This document shows positions 6,969-13,977 of a stretch of DNA of 25,546 bases, piece after piece. Each line of letters opens with the position of its first letter. Position 1 is the stretch's first letter. Source of the stretch: UMGS1851 sp900555605. Lineage in GTDB: Bacteria; Bacillota; Clostridia; UBA1212; UBA1255. The translations under genes and the position numbers were made by a program. The notes beneath the pieces are model-generated. The model saw nothing but the letters and a program-made list of their open reading frames with translations, had not been told where the DNA came from and made no database searches. The stretch is taken from NCBI GenBank assembly GCA_902472555.1, contig CABROF010000026.1, positions 1 through 25,546 of the forward strand, written 5' to 3'.

Positions 6969-8858
6969 TTGAAAGTTCTGCTCTGCGCTGTAAACTCCAA
7001 ATATATTCATTCAAATCCGGCGGTTTATTCACTTAAATGCAGTTTTCTTCATTATTGCGATCTGTATAATCCGGCGTGCGGACGGCAGATTGAGATACAG
7101 ATCCGAGAGTTTACGATTAATGACGCCTATGACGCGGTTATTACGGACATCGCCTCCGCAGCCCCGGACGTGATTGCGTTTTCCGTATATTTGTGGAACA
7201 TCGAATATATTACCCGTCTGTGCTGCGATTTGCGGATTATACTACCCGAGAGGTACATTATTTTAGGCGGGCCGGAGATTTCTTTTGGGACCGGACATAC
7301 GTCTCTTAGCCATGAGAATTATGACTATATTATTTCAGGAGAGGGCGAACGTGCCTTTTATGCGTTGTTGCTTTGGCTGTATACCGGTATGTCCTCAGCC
7401 TGCCGGAAAGACTGTCAGCCTGCCGCTCGGTATCTATCTCAAACTACCCGAGAGGTAAATTTTTCCGATAAAATGCAAGTTTCTGTGGATGGTGTGCCGG
7501 AGAGCTTTGCATTTTGTGTCTGCGGACAGACAGTATGCTGTGCGCCGATAACGGATTTGTCTGAGATTCCGTTTATTTATAACAAAGATAACATCGGCCG
7601 GTTCAGAAACCGAATTGTATATTATGAGGCCTCACGGGGCTGTCCTTACCGGTGTGCGTATTGTTTATCCGCGGCATGCGGTAAGGTGCGGCTGCTGCCT
7701 ATTGAACGGGTATATCAGGATATATTCTTTTTTTATGAGAACAGGGTTGGCCAGGTAAAATTTGTAGATCGTACTTTTAATTGTATCCGAGATCGCGCAT
7801 ACGCGATTATCCGTTTTATTGCCGAGCAATATCAGGAACGGCAGCAGAGAGGAGACAATCCGGAAACGCATTTTCACTTTGAGGCTGCGGCAGATCTGCT
7901 TGACAATGAATTTATTAAATTTATCAACCAATTACCTCCCGGGTTGATTCAATTTGAATTCGGAATACAGTCTGCCAATAAAGAAGTGCTGGAAGCTTGT
8001 GACAGAGGCGGGAAGATATTAAAATTATTCCGGAATATTTCGCAGTTGGTTATGGGGGGTACTGTGAATGTACATGTGGACCTAATTGCCGGTCTGCCGC
8101 ATGAAACCCTGGCGCTGTTTCGAAAATCATTCAATGAAACGTATGCACTGAAAGCGCATCAGCTGCAATTAGGTTTTTTAAAACTGCTGGCCGGCGCACC
8201 GCTGAATCATATGCAGCAGGAGCATGCGTATGTATTTTCCAAATATCCGCCTTATGAAATTATCCGGAATCAGTATTTATCTTATCAGGAGATTATACGC
8301 CTGAAGCAGGTCGAGGATGTGCTGGAGCGGTATTATAACTCAAACAGATTTTCCGCCAGCCTTGATTATCTGATGCCGTATTTCAATTCGCCATTTGATT
8401 TTTACGATGCATTGGGACAATTTTATAAAGAGGAGGGATATTTATTCCAGCCTATTTCTTCCCGTAAAATGTATGATCTTCTATTGATGTTTGCCGATAA
8501 GACAGGATCAAATGGAAAATTTTATCCCATGGGGAAGGCGAGTTGTCAGTTTGAACTCCAGCAGTTGAAAAGGAATCTTCTGTATGACTATTTTTGCTCG
8601 GACAGTTCAGACCTGCCTCCGGAATCACTCCGGGAGCTTTGGCGCCCGGAGCGAACCTGCCGAGAAACTGCCGCGCGTTTAAAGCAACAAGCAGATTTAT
8701 TTTTTGGATCTGAGGCAGAAGTACGCAAAGAAATTAAGGGCGCCGGATATGCAGTCCGTTTTATTGCCGGCAATGCCTATTTATTCGATTATTCTAAAAG
8801 AAACGCAGTCACAAATCGTTATCCGTGCATTTTAATTCCACCTGAATACATGAGCTGA
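6969..8858 (+). CDS. B12-binding-domain radical SAM protein, DUF4080 type
   Basis: Predicted cytosolic radical SAM enzyme of 629 aa. The N-terminus KVLLCAVNSKYIHSNPAVYS is the typical opening of this family and leads into a cobalamin-binding-like domain with ILGGPEISFG (about 96-105). The radical SAM cluster motif is CPYRCAYC (C225, C229, C232; CX3CX2C), and the C-terminal half matches DUF4080-type proteins. The reaction is unknown for the family. I chose TTG at 6969 because it places this conserved motif at the start; an in-frame ATG at 6879 would add 30 unrelated residues and lies at or before the predicted transcription start. GGTG lies about 7 bases upstream. Residues 158-164 are QTTREVN, encoded by a dispersed repeat inside an extra loop (about 140-170) between the two domains. 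Monocistronic. Confidence 0.88.
   Translation: MKVLLCAVNSKYIHSNPAVYSLKCSFLHYCDLYNPACGRQIEIQIREFTINDAYDAVITDIASAAPDVIAFSVYLWNIEYITRLCCDLRIILPERYIILGGPEISFGTGHTSLSHENYDYIISGEGERAFYALLLWLYTGMSSACRKDCQPAARYLSQTTREVNFSDKMQVSVDGVPESFAFCVCGQTVCCAPITDLSEIPFIYNKDNIGRFRNRIVYYEASRGCPYRCAYCLSAACGKVRLLPIERVYQDIFFFYENRVGQVKFVDRTFNCIRDRAYAIIRFIAEQYQERQQRGDNPETHFHFEAAADLLDNEFIKFINQLPPGLIQFEFGIQSANKEVLEACDRGGKILKLFRNISQLVMGGTVNVHVDLIAGLPHETLALFRKSFNETYALKAHQLQLGFLKLLAGAPLNHMQQEHAYVFSKYPPYEIIRNQYLSYQEIIRLKQVEDVLERYYNSNRFSASLDYLMPYFNSPFDFYDALGQFYKEEGYLFQPISSRKMYDLLLMFADKTGSNGKFYPMGKASCQFELQQLKRNLLYDYFCSDSSDLPPESLRELWRPERTCRETAARLKQQADLFFGSEAEVRKEIKGAGYAVRFIAGNAYLFDYSKRNAVTNRYPCILIPPEYMS
7241..7257 (-). repeat. 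Probable dispersed repeat, copy 5, inside the radical SAM gene
   Basis: ACTACCCGAGAGGTACA on the plus strand; the central 14 bases CTACCCGAGAGGTA match the complement of the core. It is read in the frame that would end in TAA in a perfect copy, but the codon here is TAC. The encoded LPERY precedes the conserved ILGGPE, where a native sequence could look similar, so chance or native origin is possible. Confidence 0.55.
7441..7459 (-). repeat. Dispersed repeat, copy 6, inside the radical SAM gene
   Basis: Exact complement of the core, AAACTACCCGAGAGGTAAA, encoding QTTREVN with the preceding base. The same peptide is encoded by the copy in GlpK. Confidence 0.9.
7931..7949 (+). repeat. Weak match to the dispersed repeat inside the radical SAM gene
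   Basis: ATTACCTCCCGGGTTGATT, several mismatches to the core. The stop codon TAG that a perfect copy would give in this frame is TTG. The encoded LPPGLIQFEFG looks native to the family, so this may be coincidence. Confidence 0.3.
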
Positions 8859-9171
8859 AATGAAAATCCGGCAGAAACTTTTCAAAGCAGCCGCAAAATC
8901 AGATATAAAGGCTTCTAAAAAGCGGATATGGGATTGGGCTATGGAAAGAAATTTATAGAAAAGAATCTTGCTTCTATTTTAATTGCAGAAACAAAATAAC
9001 CTGCAGATCAATCCGAAAGACTGTTTTGCTTTTACAGAGGCTGTAGCAATCTAATGCCTCCGGAATATGATGTAGTATGAAATAAAAGTTGCCTTAAGCT
9101 AATCTTGTTAGCCGAGGGAACAATTGCTCGACAGAGCCGTTTCATTACATTGATATTTCGGAGGTTTTTAT
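8859..9171. other. Intergenic region before feoA
   Basis: A 313-base gap. The left ~200 bases show no ORF with a ribosome binding site, no dispersed repeat and no clear terminator for the radical SAM gene. The right end carries a possible metal-regulator operator (9089-9112) and the feoA ribosome binding site CGGAGG. A possible -10 (TATGAT, 9066-9071) has no convincing -35. Confidence 0.5.
9089..9112 (+). promoter_or_regulatory. Possible iron-regulator operator upstream of feoA
   Basis: Contains GCTAA-TCTTG-TTAGC (9098-9112), a perfect 5-bp inverted repeat, preceded by GCCTTAA. The composition recalls DtxR/IdeR-type sites (TTAGG...CTAA) more than a Fur box. It lies 60-80 bases before the feoA start, in a position to block transcription when iron is plentiful. 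The family assignment is inference. Confidence 0.3.
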
Positions 9172-9420
9172 ATGATATATGAGAAATCGGGCCTGCAGAG
9201 CCTGGCAAATTTAAAGGTGGGGCAAACCGCCAGGGTTGCTGAAATTACAGCAACCGGAAGCATGCGGAGACGCCTTTTGGATTTAGGCGTTATCAGCGGC
9301 ACAAATATAGAGTGCCTGCAGAAAAATCCGGCCGGGGATCCTGTTGCATATAACATCCGGGGGGCTGTAATTGCACTGCGGACAGAAGACTCCAAAGACA
9401 TTTTAGTTTCAGTGATATAG
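9172..9420 (+). CDS. feoA: Ferrous iron transport protein A
   Basis: Small cytosolic SH3-like protein of 82 aa that supports FeoB-driven Fe2+ uptake. It has the family pattern: LANLKVGQTARVAEI near the N-terminus, then MRRRLLDLGVISGTNIECLQ, and the C-terminal IRGAVIALRTEDSKDILV, where AL-R is the usual ending of the beta-barrel. Length is typical (75-85 aa). The ATG is preceded by CGGAGG at good spacing. feoB follows after a 113-base gap on the same strand, so the two are very likely co-transcribed. It carries no copy of the dispersed repeat. Confidence 0.95.
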   Translation: MIYEKSGLQSLANLKVGQTARVAEITATGSMRRRLLDLGVISGTNIECLQKNPAGDPVAYNIRGAVIALRTEDSKDILVSVI

Positions 9421-9533
9421 GTAAAATGAATGCCGGCAGTAAGCTGTAATAAAAATTTGAAGCCTGCGGTCCGGCGCTCAAGCAACAGACAAAAAGAAAG
9501 CAGGCAGGAGAATGAGAAAGGAATGGGTAAAAT

Positions 9534-11840
9534 ATGGGACTGACGGCAGCTTCTACAGGTGTTCATGCGGTTGATTCATTTTCAGGTATTGTCCGAAAGG
9601 AAACAGAGCAGGATATTATAATCGCGTTGGCAGGTAATCCAAACGTAGGAAAAAGTACAGTATTTAATGAATTGACTGGCATGAACCAGCATACAGGGAA
9701 CTGGCCTGGAAAAACGGTAAGCACGGCGCAGGGACGCTGCAGCGGGGAATACGCAAATTATATTATTGTAGATTTGCCTGGGACCTATTCCCTGATGGCA
9801 CACTCAGCAGAAGAAGAGGTTGCAAGAGATTTTATATGTTTTGGCGGTGCTGATGCCGTGGCCGTGGTCTGCGATGCCACGTGTCTGGAACGGAATCTGA
9901 ATCTTGTTCTGCAGACGATTGAGATCACGCCGAATGTTGTTGTTTGCATTAATTTAATGGATGAGGCAGAAAAAAAGCATATCCACATTGATCTCAAAAA
10001 GCTTCAGGCGTATCTGGGCGTACCTGTAGTCGGCACCAGTGCCAGAAGCGGCAAGGGCCTGCAGGAATTTCTCGCCGCGCTCCAAGCCCTTGTCACACGA
10101 AACCCGTCTCATCTTTGTCCCGGCACAGTAAAAATCCGATACACCGCACCGATTGAGCAAGCTGTCACCCTCGTTGAAAATGCGATCTATAAAATTACCT
10201 CTCGGGCAGATTTTATATCCCAAGCTTTTGCTGATCCGTTGCCGCAAACTACCCGAGAGGTAGATTCATATCAAGCGGACCGTCAAGATCGGGAAATAGG
10301 TGCGAATAAAATTGGGAGTTCAGTAAACTACCCGAGAGGTAAATTTTCGGAACTGTCGGCGAGATGGACGGCGATTAAGCTGATTGATTATGATGCGGCA
10401 TTGGGAGAAGCACTGGATCGGTATTATGGGATGATACTGCTGCAGGAGGAGCTGGTTGCGGCGGCGCTGCGGGAGGCCTGGGAAATTTTGCATGAAGCGG
10501 GGATTACACATGAAAATTTAAGAGATAGAATTGTTTCGTGTATTGTGCTTATGGCGGAGGAGGCATGCCTGGAGGCTGTGACAATACGGGATCAAAGGCG
10601 TACGGAACGAGAACGGAAATTAGATAAAATATTGACGAGCCGCATTACAGGGATTCCGATTATGCTGCTGCTGCTGTGCGGGATCTTTTGGCTTACGATT
10701 ACAGGTGCAAATTATCCGTCCCAGCTGCTCTCAGAAGGTCTGTTTTGGATACAGGATCGGCTGACGGAGTTTTTTCACTGGCTCGGGACGCCGGAATGGG
10801 TACACGGAGCGCTTGTACTCGGTGTTTACCGTGTGCTGGCCTGGGTTGTCTCAGTTATGCTGCCGCCTATGGCCATTTTTTTTCCACTATTTACCCTGCT
10901 GGAGGACTTCGGATATTTGCCGAGAGTCGCATTTAACCTGGATCATCACTTCAAAAAAGCAAAAGCTTGCGGAAAACAAGCGCTGACCATGTGTATGGGC
11001 TTTGGATGCAATGCAGCCGGTGTTGTGGGCTGCCGTATCATCGACTCACCGCGGGAACGCTTAATTGCAATTCTGACAAATAACTTTGTGCCGTGCAACG
11101 GAAGATTTCCTGTAATTATATCAATCATCTCCATGTTTTTTCTCGGGACAGCGGCCGGCTTGGGAAAATCCGTTCTGTCAGCAGCAATATTACTTTGTGT
11201 AGTATTGTTCGGTATATTTATGACATTTGTTGTATCCCGCCTTTTGTCAGGCACGATTCTGAAAGGAATTCCGTCTTCTTTTACCCTGGAGCTGCCGCCC
11301 TTCCGGAGGCCGCAGATCGGAAAGGTAATTGTCCGGTCGCTGTGTGACAGAACACTGTTTGTCCTGGGCAGAGCGGCGGCAGTAGCAGCGCCGGCAGGGC
11401 TGATCATCTGGATTATGGCAAACGTACAAGTAGGCGGGGCCAGCCTGCTGGCACAATGCGCAGGATTTCTTGATCCATTTGCCAATTTGCTTGGCCTGGA
11501 CGGCGTAATTCTGATGGCATTCATTTTAGGCATACCGGCCAATGAAATCGTATTTCCCATTATCATTATGGCCTATATGTCGACCGGAAGTATTATCGAA
11601 TTAGAAAATTTATCCCTGCTCAAGGAACTGCTGATGGATAATGGCTGGACCTGGGTCACGGCAGTCTCAACCATGCTGTTCTGTCTGCTCCATTGGCCGT
11701 GCTCCACAACGTGCATGACCATCAAAAAGGAAACGCAAAGTAAAAAATGGACAGTAGCGGCATTTCTTCTGCCAACAGTCATTTGCATGATTGTCTGTTT
11801 TTTCTTTACCAGTATTGTCCGGCTCATCGGGATCGGCTAA
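9534..11840 (+). CDS. feoB: Ferrous iron transport protein B
   Basis: Membrane Fe2+ transporter with a cytosolic G-protein domain, 768 aa. The G domain shows G1 GNPNVGKST (34-42), G3 DLPG (80-83), G4 NLMDE (about 140) and G5 SARSGKG. Membrane segments start near residue 374. The gate motifs CMGFGCNAAGV and NNFVPCNGRFP are present, and it ends in hydrophobic helices. The ~30 residues before the G domain are a short, family-variable lead. Residues about 220-273, between the G domain and the conserved RWTAIKLIDYD, form an inserted-looking stretch encoded by DNA holding three dispersed repeats: TSRAD (222-226), QTTREVD (238-244) and NYPRGK (265-270). Catalytic and gate motifs are intact, so function is probably kept. 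The ATG has AAGGA upstream. Confidence 0.96.
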   Translation: MGLTAASTGVHAVDSFSGIVRKETEQDIIIALAGNPNVGKSTVFNELTGMNQHTGNWPGKTVSTAQGRCSGEYANYIIVDLPGTYSLMAHSAEEEVARDFICFGGADAVAVVCDATCLERNLNLVLQTIEITPNVVVCINLMDEAEKKHIHIDLKKLQAYLGVPVVGTSARSGKGLQEFLAALQALVTRNPSHLCPGTVKIRYTAPIEQAVTLVENAIYKITSRADFISQAFADPLPQTTREVDSYQADRQDREIGANKIGSSVNYPRGKFSELSARWTAIKLIDYDAALGEALDRYYGMILLQEELVAAALREAWEILHEAGITHENLRDRIVSCIVLMAEEACLEAVTIRDQRRTERERKLDKILTSRITGIPIMLLLLCGIFWLTITGANYPSQLLSEGLFWIQDRLTEFFHWLGTPEWVHGALVLGVYRVLAWVVSVMLPPMAIFFPLFTLLEDFGYLPRVAFNLDHHFKKAKACGKQALTMCMGFGCNAAGVVGCRIIDSPRERLIAILTNNFVPCNGRFPVIISIISMFFLGTAAGLGKSVLSAAILLCVVLFGIFMTFVVSRLLSGTILKGIPSSFTLELPPFRRPQIGKVIVRSLCDRTLFVLGRAAAVAAPAGLIIWIMANVQVGGASLLAQCAGFLDPFANLLGLDGVILMAFILGIPANEIVFPIIIMAYMSTGSIIELENLSLLKELLMDNGWTWVTAVSTMLFCLLHWPCSTTCMTIKKETQSKKWTVAAFLLPTVICMIVCFFFTSIVRLIGIG
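10194..10212 (+). repeat. Dispersed repeat, copy 7, inside feoB
   Basis: ATTACCTCTCGGGCAGATT, three mismatches to the core. It faces copy 8: TACCTCTCGGG (10196-10206) can pair perfectly over 11 bp with CCCGAGAGGTA (10252-10262), loop 45 nt. Confidence 0.75.
10246..10264 (-). repeat. Dispersed repeat, copy 8, inside feoB
   Basis: AAACTACCCGAGAGGTAGA, one mismatch to the complement of the core; encodes QTTREVD. The flank GCCGC before it (GCGGC on the repeat strand) is also seen next to copy 11, so the repeat unit may extend further in these two. Confidence 0.88.
10325..10343 (-). repeat. Dispersed repeat, copy 9, inside feoB
   Basis: Exact complement of the core, read in a different frame from copy 8, giving NYPRGK. 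It can also pair with copy 7. Confidence 0.9.
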
Positions 11841-11940
11841 TTTATAGAGAGCCTATTTACCGCGAAGAAAGATGGTTAAAATTAGCAAACCAGCTGATGC
11901 CTGCCAGGCTGGCTGCATAATGACATCAATTGGCTGCCCT

Positions 11941-12291
11941 CTAAAACGGAGGCTGCACAATACTGTGCCGCGTGCCCTTGATGTCATCATACGGCGAGGT
12001 GCCGAAATTTTTACGATAAGCTTTATAAAAGCAGGAATAATCACTGTATCCGCAGGCCCGGGCCACATCGTCCGGCGTCCTGCCGGCTTTGAGCATTAAG
12101 CGCGCCTCAATAAGCCGCTTCAATTGAAGATACTGGTAGACAGAAGAACCGACTTTTTTATGAAATACACGGTTCAGCTGCGATTGACTCAGGTAAAATG
12201 CTTTTGCGATACTTTCAACTGTCAAGGGCTCGTGCAGGTGAAAATTAATATATTTTACAATATTGCCGATGTTTCTATTAAATAGGCGCAT
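11941..12291 (-). CDS. AraC-family DNA-binding domain protein, HTH only
   Basis: Predicted cytosolic transcription regulator of 116 aa, made almost entirely of the AraC DNA-binding domain: first helix-turn-helix LTVESIAKAFYLSQSQLNRVF (residues 23-43), second at TPDDVARACGYSDYSCFYKAYRKNFGTSP (in the C-terminal half, with the conserved GYSDYSCFYKAYRKNFG segment). Most AraC proteins are about 280-300 aa with an effector-binding N-terminus; none is here. An in-frame stop lies 12 bases before the ATG, so the ORF cannot be longer. No good ribosome binding site precedes it. It may be a genuine MarA-like short regulator or the leftover C-terminus of a full-length gene. It is convergent with feoB; the target is unknown. 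Confidence 0.72.
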   Translation of the reverse strand: MRLFNRNIGNIVKYINFHLHEPLTVESIAKAFYLSQSQLNRVFHKKVGSSVYQYLQLKRLIEARLMLKAGRTPDDVARACGYSDYSCFYKAYRKNFGTSPYDDIKGTRHSIVQPPF

Positions 12292-12414
12292 ACAAAATGT
12301 TTACGAATTCAATATAAAGATACGATACTATATTGTAATTACTTACACAATTGCACAATTCCCGCGACTTATTACAATTCCGAGCATCGTCCGGAGCGCC
12401 CTCGCGTCTTAAAA

Positions 12415-12433
12415 TTTACCTCTCGGGTAGTTT
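12415..12433 (+). repeat. Dispersed repeat, copy 10, intergenic
   Basis: Exact core TTTACCTCTCGGGTAGTTT. It forms a direct pair with copy 11, starts 36 bases apart. Confidence 0.9.
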
Positions 12434-12450
12434 ACACGTCAGCCCTGAAA

Positions 12451-12469
12451 TTTACCTCTCGGGTAGTTT
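12451..12469 (+). repeat. Dispersed repeat, copy 11, intergenic
   Basis: Exact core TTTACCTCTCGGGTAGTTT, followed by GCGGCA, the same 6 bases that flank copy 8 in feoB. It is the rightmost copy seen in the window. Confidence 0.9.
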
Positions 12470-12540
12470 GCGGCAGTTTGAGCGGGTAGAGATGGACTGC
12501 GGGTGGCGGAGCGGGTATTGGCGGGTAAGAGGCAGGCTGT

Positions 12541-12568
12541 TTGCGCTATGCCCGAGACGTGCTATAAT
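12541..12568 (+). promoter_or_regulatory. Sigma-A-like promoter for the DUF2461/glycosylase pair
   Basis: TTGCGC, 16-nt spacer, TATAAT, about 80 bases before the start at 12652. Confidence 0.5.
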
Positions 12569-12651
12569 AAAAATAGAATGTGTTCCGGGACCGTGGGCGG
12601 ATTGCGTGCCGTGAAGAAGCGGACGGGGACCGGCAGAAGGAGGTATGTGTA

Positions 12652-13323
12652 ATGGGATTCACTCGGCAGACGCTGGAATTTTTATCCGAAAACCGCAGAC
12701 AGAACCATAAGATGTGGTTCGAAGCGCATAAGGCGGATTACCAGACAGAAGTGGTTGCGCCGCTTGCAGCGCTTACGAGAGAACTGGCTCCTGAGCTGCA
12801 CGCTATTGACAATGAACTGATTTGTATTCCGGCTGTGGGAAAATCCATCTCCCGTATTTACCGGGACACGCGGTTTTCAAAAGACAAATCTCTTTATCGG
12901 GATGTGATGTGGTGCGTGTTTATGCGGGACAAAAAGCTGTACCATGGTCTCCCGGGATATTTTTTTGAACTCTCGCCCCGGGGATTTCGTTACGGGTGCG
13001 GATATTATCAGGCGGATACGGACTCTATGGAAGCAATCCGCCGCCTGATCCTGAATCGAGATCAAAGCTTTGCGGCAGCGCTGAAGTCATACGAAAAGCA
13101 GGACATCTTCGCCATAGAGGGAGATTTATATAAAAAAAGCAGATATCCGGAGGAGGATGAACGCCTGCGGAATTGGCTGGATCGAAAAAACATCTGCCTG
13201 ATTCATAACAGCCGCGATTTTAATTTGCTGTTTTCGGAAACACTTGCGCAGACCGTCGCAGCGCATTACCGCATGATCGCGCCGATTTACGATTTTCTGA
13301 TCAAAGCGGAGTCGGTAAAATGA
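12652..13323 (+). CDS. DUF2461 family protein
   Basis: Predicted cytosolic protein of 223 aa with unknown biochemical role. It matches the DUF2461 (TIGR02453) family along its length: the opening FTRQTLEFLSENRRQNHKMW, then WFEAHKADYQ, the central RIYRDTRFSKDKSLYRD motif, and GYFFELSPRGFRYGCGYYQ. I chose the ATG at 12652, which has AGAAGGAGG upstream; an in-frame ATG at 12580 would add 24 residues without a ribosome binding site. Its last 4 bases (ATGA) overlap the start of the deoxyinosine glycosylase gene, so the two are translationally coupled. That suggests, but does not show, a shared task such as DNA or nucleotide repair. Confidence 0.88.
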   Translation: MGFTRQTLEFLSENRRQNHKMWFEAHKADYQTEVVAPLAALTRELAPELHAIDNELICIPAVGKSISRIYRDTRFSKDKSLYRDVMWCVFMRDKKLYHGLPGYFFELSPRGFRYGCGYYQADTDSMEAIRRLILNRDQSFAAALKSYEKQDIFAIEGDLYKKSRYPEEDERLRNWLDRKNICLIHNSRDFNLLFSETLAQTVAAHYRMIAPIYDFLIKAESVK

Positions 13324-13829
13324 AGGTGGTGCATACCATACCGCCTGTATTCGACAGATTTTCGGAAATTTTGATCCTCGGTTCGTTTCCATCGGTAAAA
13401 TCCCGAGCAATATCCTTTTATTACGGAAATCCCCGGAACCGCTTCTGGGACGTGCTGACTGCTGTTTTTTCTGAGGACGCGCACTGCTGCCGCCCGGAAA
13501 CAGAAGCGGAAAAACGGGAGTTTCTGCTTCTGCACAGGATAGCGCTTTGGGATGTCGTACAATGCTGTGAAATTGAGGGCTCCCGGGATCAAAGCATACG
13601 CAATGTCGTGCCGAATGATATCAGCCTGATTTTAAAAACAAGCCCGATTCGGCAGATTTATGCCAACGGCGAAACGGCGGGCAGACTGTACCGGCGGCAT
13701 ATGGAACCCGCGGCGGGCCGCAGCGCCGTGATTTTACCCTCAACCAGCCCGGCAAACGCGGTCTATCCTTTTGCGCGTTTATGTGAGGCTTGGCAGGTGA
13801 TCCGCCGAGACGATTCTGCGGAATTGTAA
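13320..13829 (+). CDS. DNA-deoxyinosine (hypoxanthine) glycosylase, UDG superfamily
   Basis: Base-excision repair enzyme that removes hypoxanthine formed by adenine deamination in DNA. The 169-aa sequence shows the family-6 (HDG) pattern: ILGSFPSVKSR (19-29, the catalytic-loop region, GSFP in place of the GQDPY of classical Ung), YYGNPRNRFW (34-43), ALWDVV near 85, and STSPAN near the C-terminus in the minor-groove loop position. It starts in ATGA overlapping the DUF2461 stop, so it is expressed from the same mRNA. Length is normal for the family. The assignment to the superfamily is firm; preference for hypoxanthine over uracil is from family knowledge. Confidence 0.88.
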   Translation: MKVVHTIPPVFDRFSEILILGSFPSVKSRAISFYYGNPRNRFWDVLTAVFSEDAHCCRPETEAEKREFLLLHRIALWDVVQCCEIEGSRDQSIRNVVPNDISLILKTSPIRQIYANGETAGRLYRRHMEPAAGRSAVILPSTSPANAVYPFARLCEAWQVIRRDDSAEL

Positions 13830-13977
13830 ACAGGCGCTGAAGCCCTAAAACAGCGCGGTATTTAGGTGGCATGAGCTGAGCGGAAACTATCTCTGCAGCT
13901 TGGGGATAAATTGAAAAATCATTTGCAGTATCGGAATACTTCGTCGGAACAATTCGGAATGATTAGGAGGAAGCGGA

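Larger units (their letters stand above)
12292..12651. other. Intergenic region with two dispersed repeats and a promoter
   Basis: A 360-base gap between the short AraC gene (minus) and the DUF2461 gene (plus). The left 120 bases are AT-rich and hold no gene. The centre holds two direct dispersed repeats, and the right end holds a promoter and a strong ribosome binding site. An ORF at 12351-12614 is built largely from the repeats and has no ribosome binding site. Confidence 0.55.

Noticed and set aside
10946..11566. 206-aa antisense ORF inside feoB
   Set aside because: It lies fully within the conserved membrane region of feoB and shows no domain; it is a shadow.
12351..12614. 87-aa ORF containing two repeats of IYLSGSL
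   Set aside because: The peptide repeat is just the two dispersed DNA repeats translated; no ribosome binding site and no other features.
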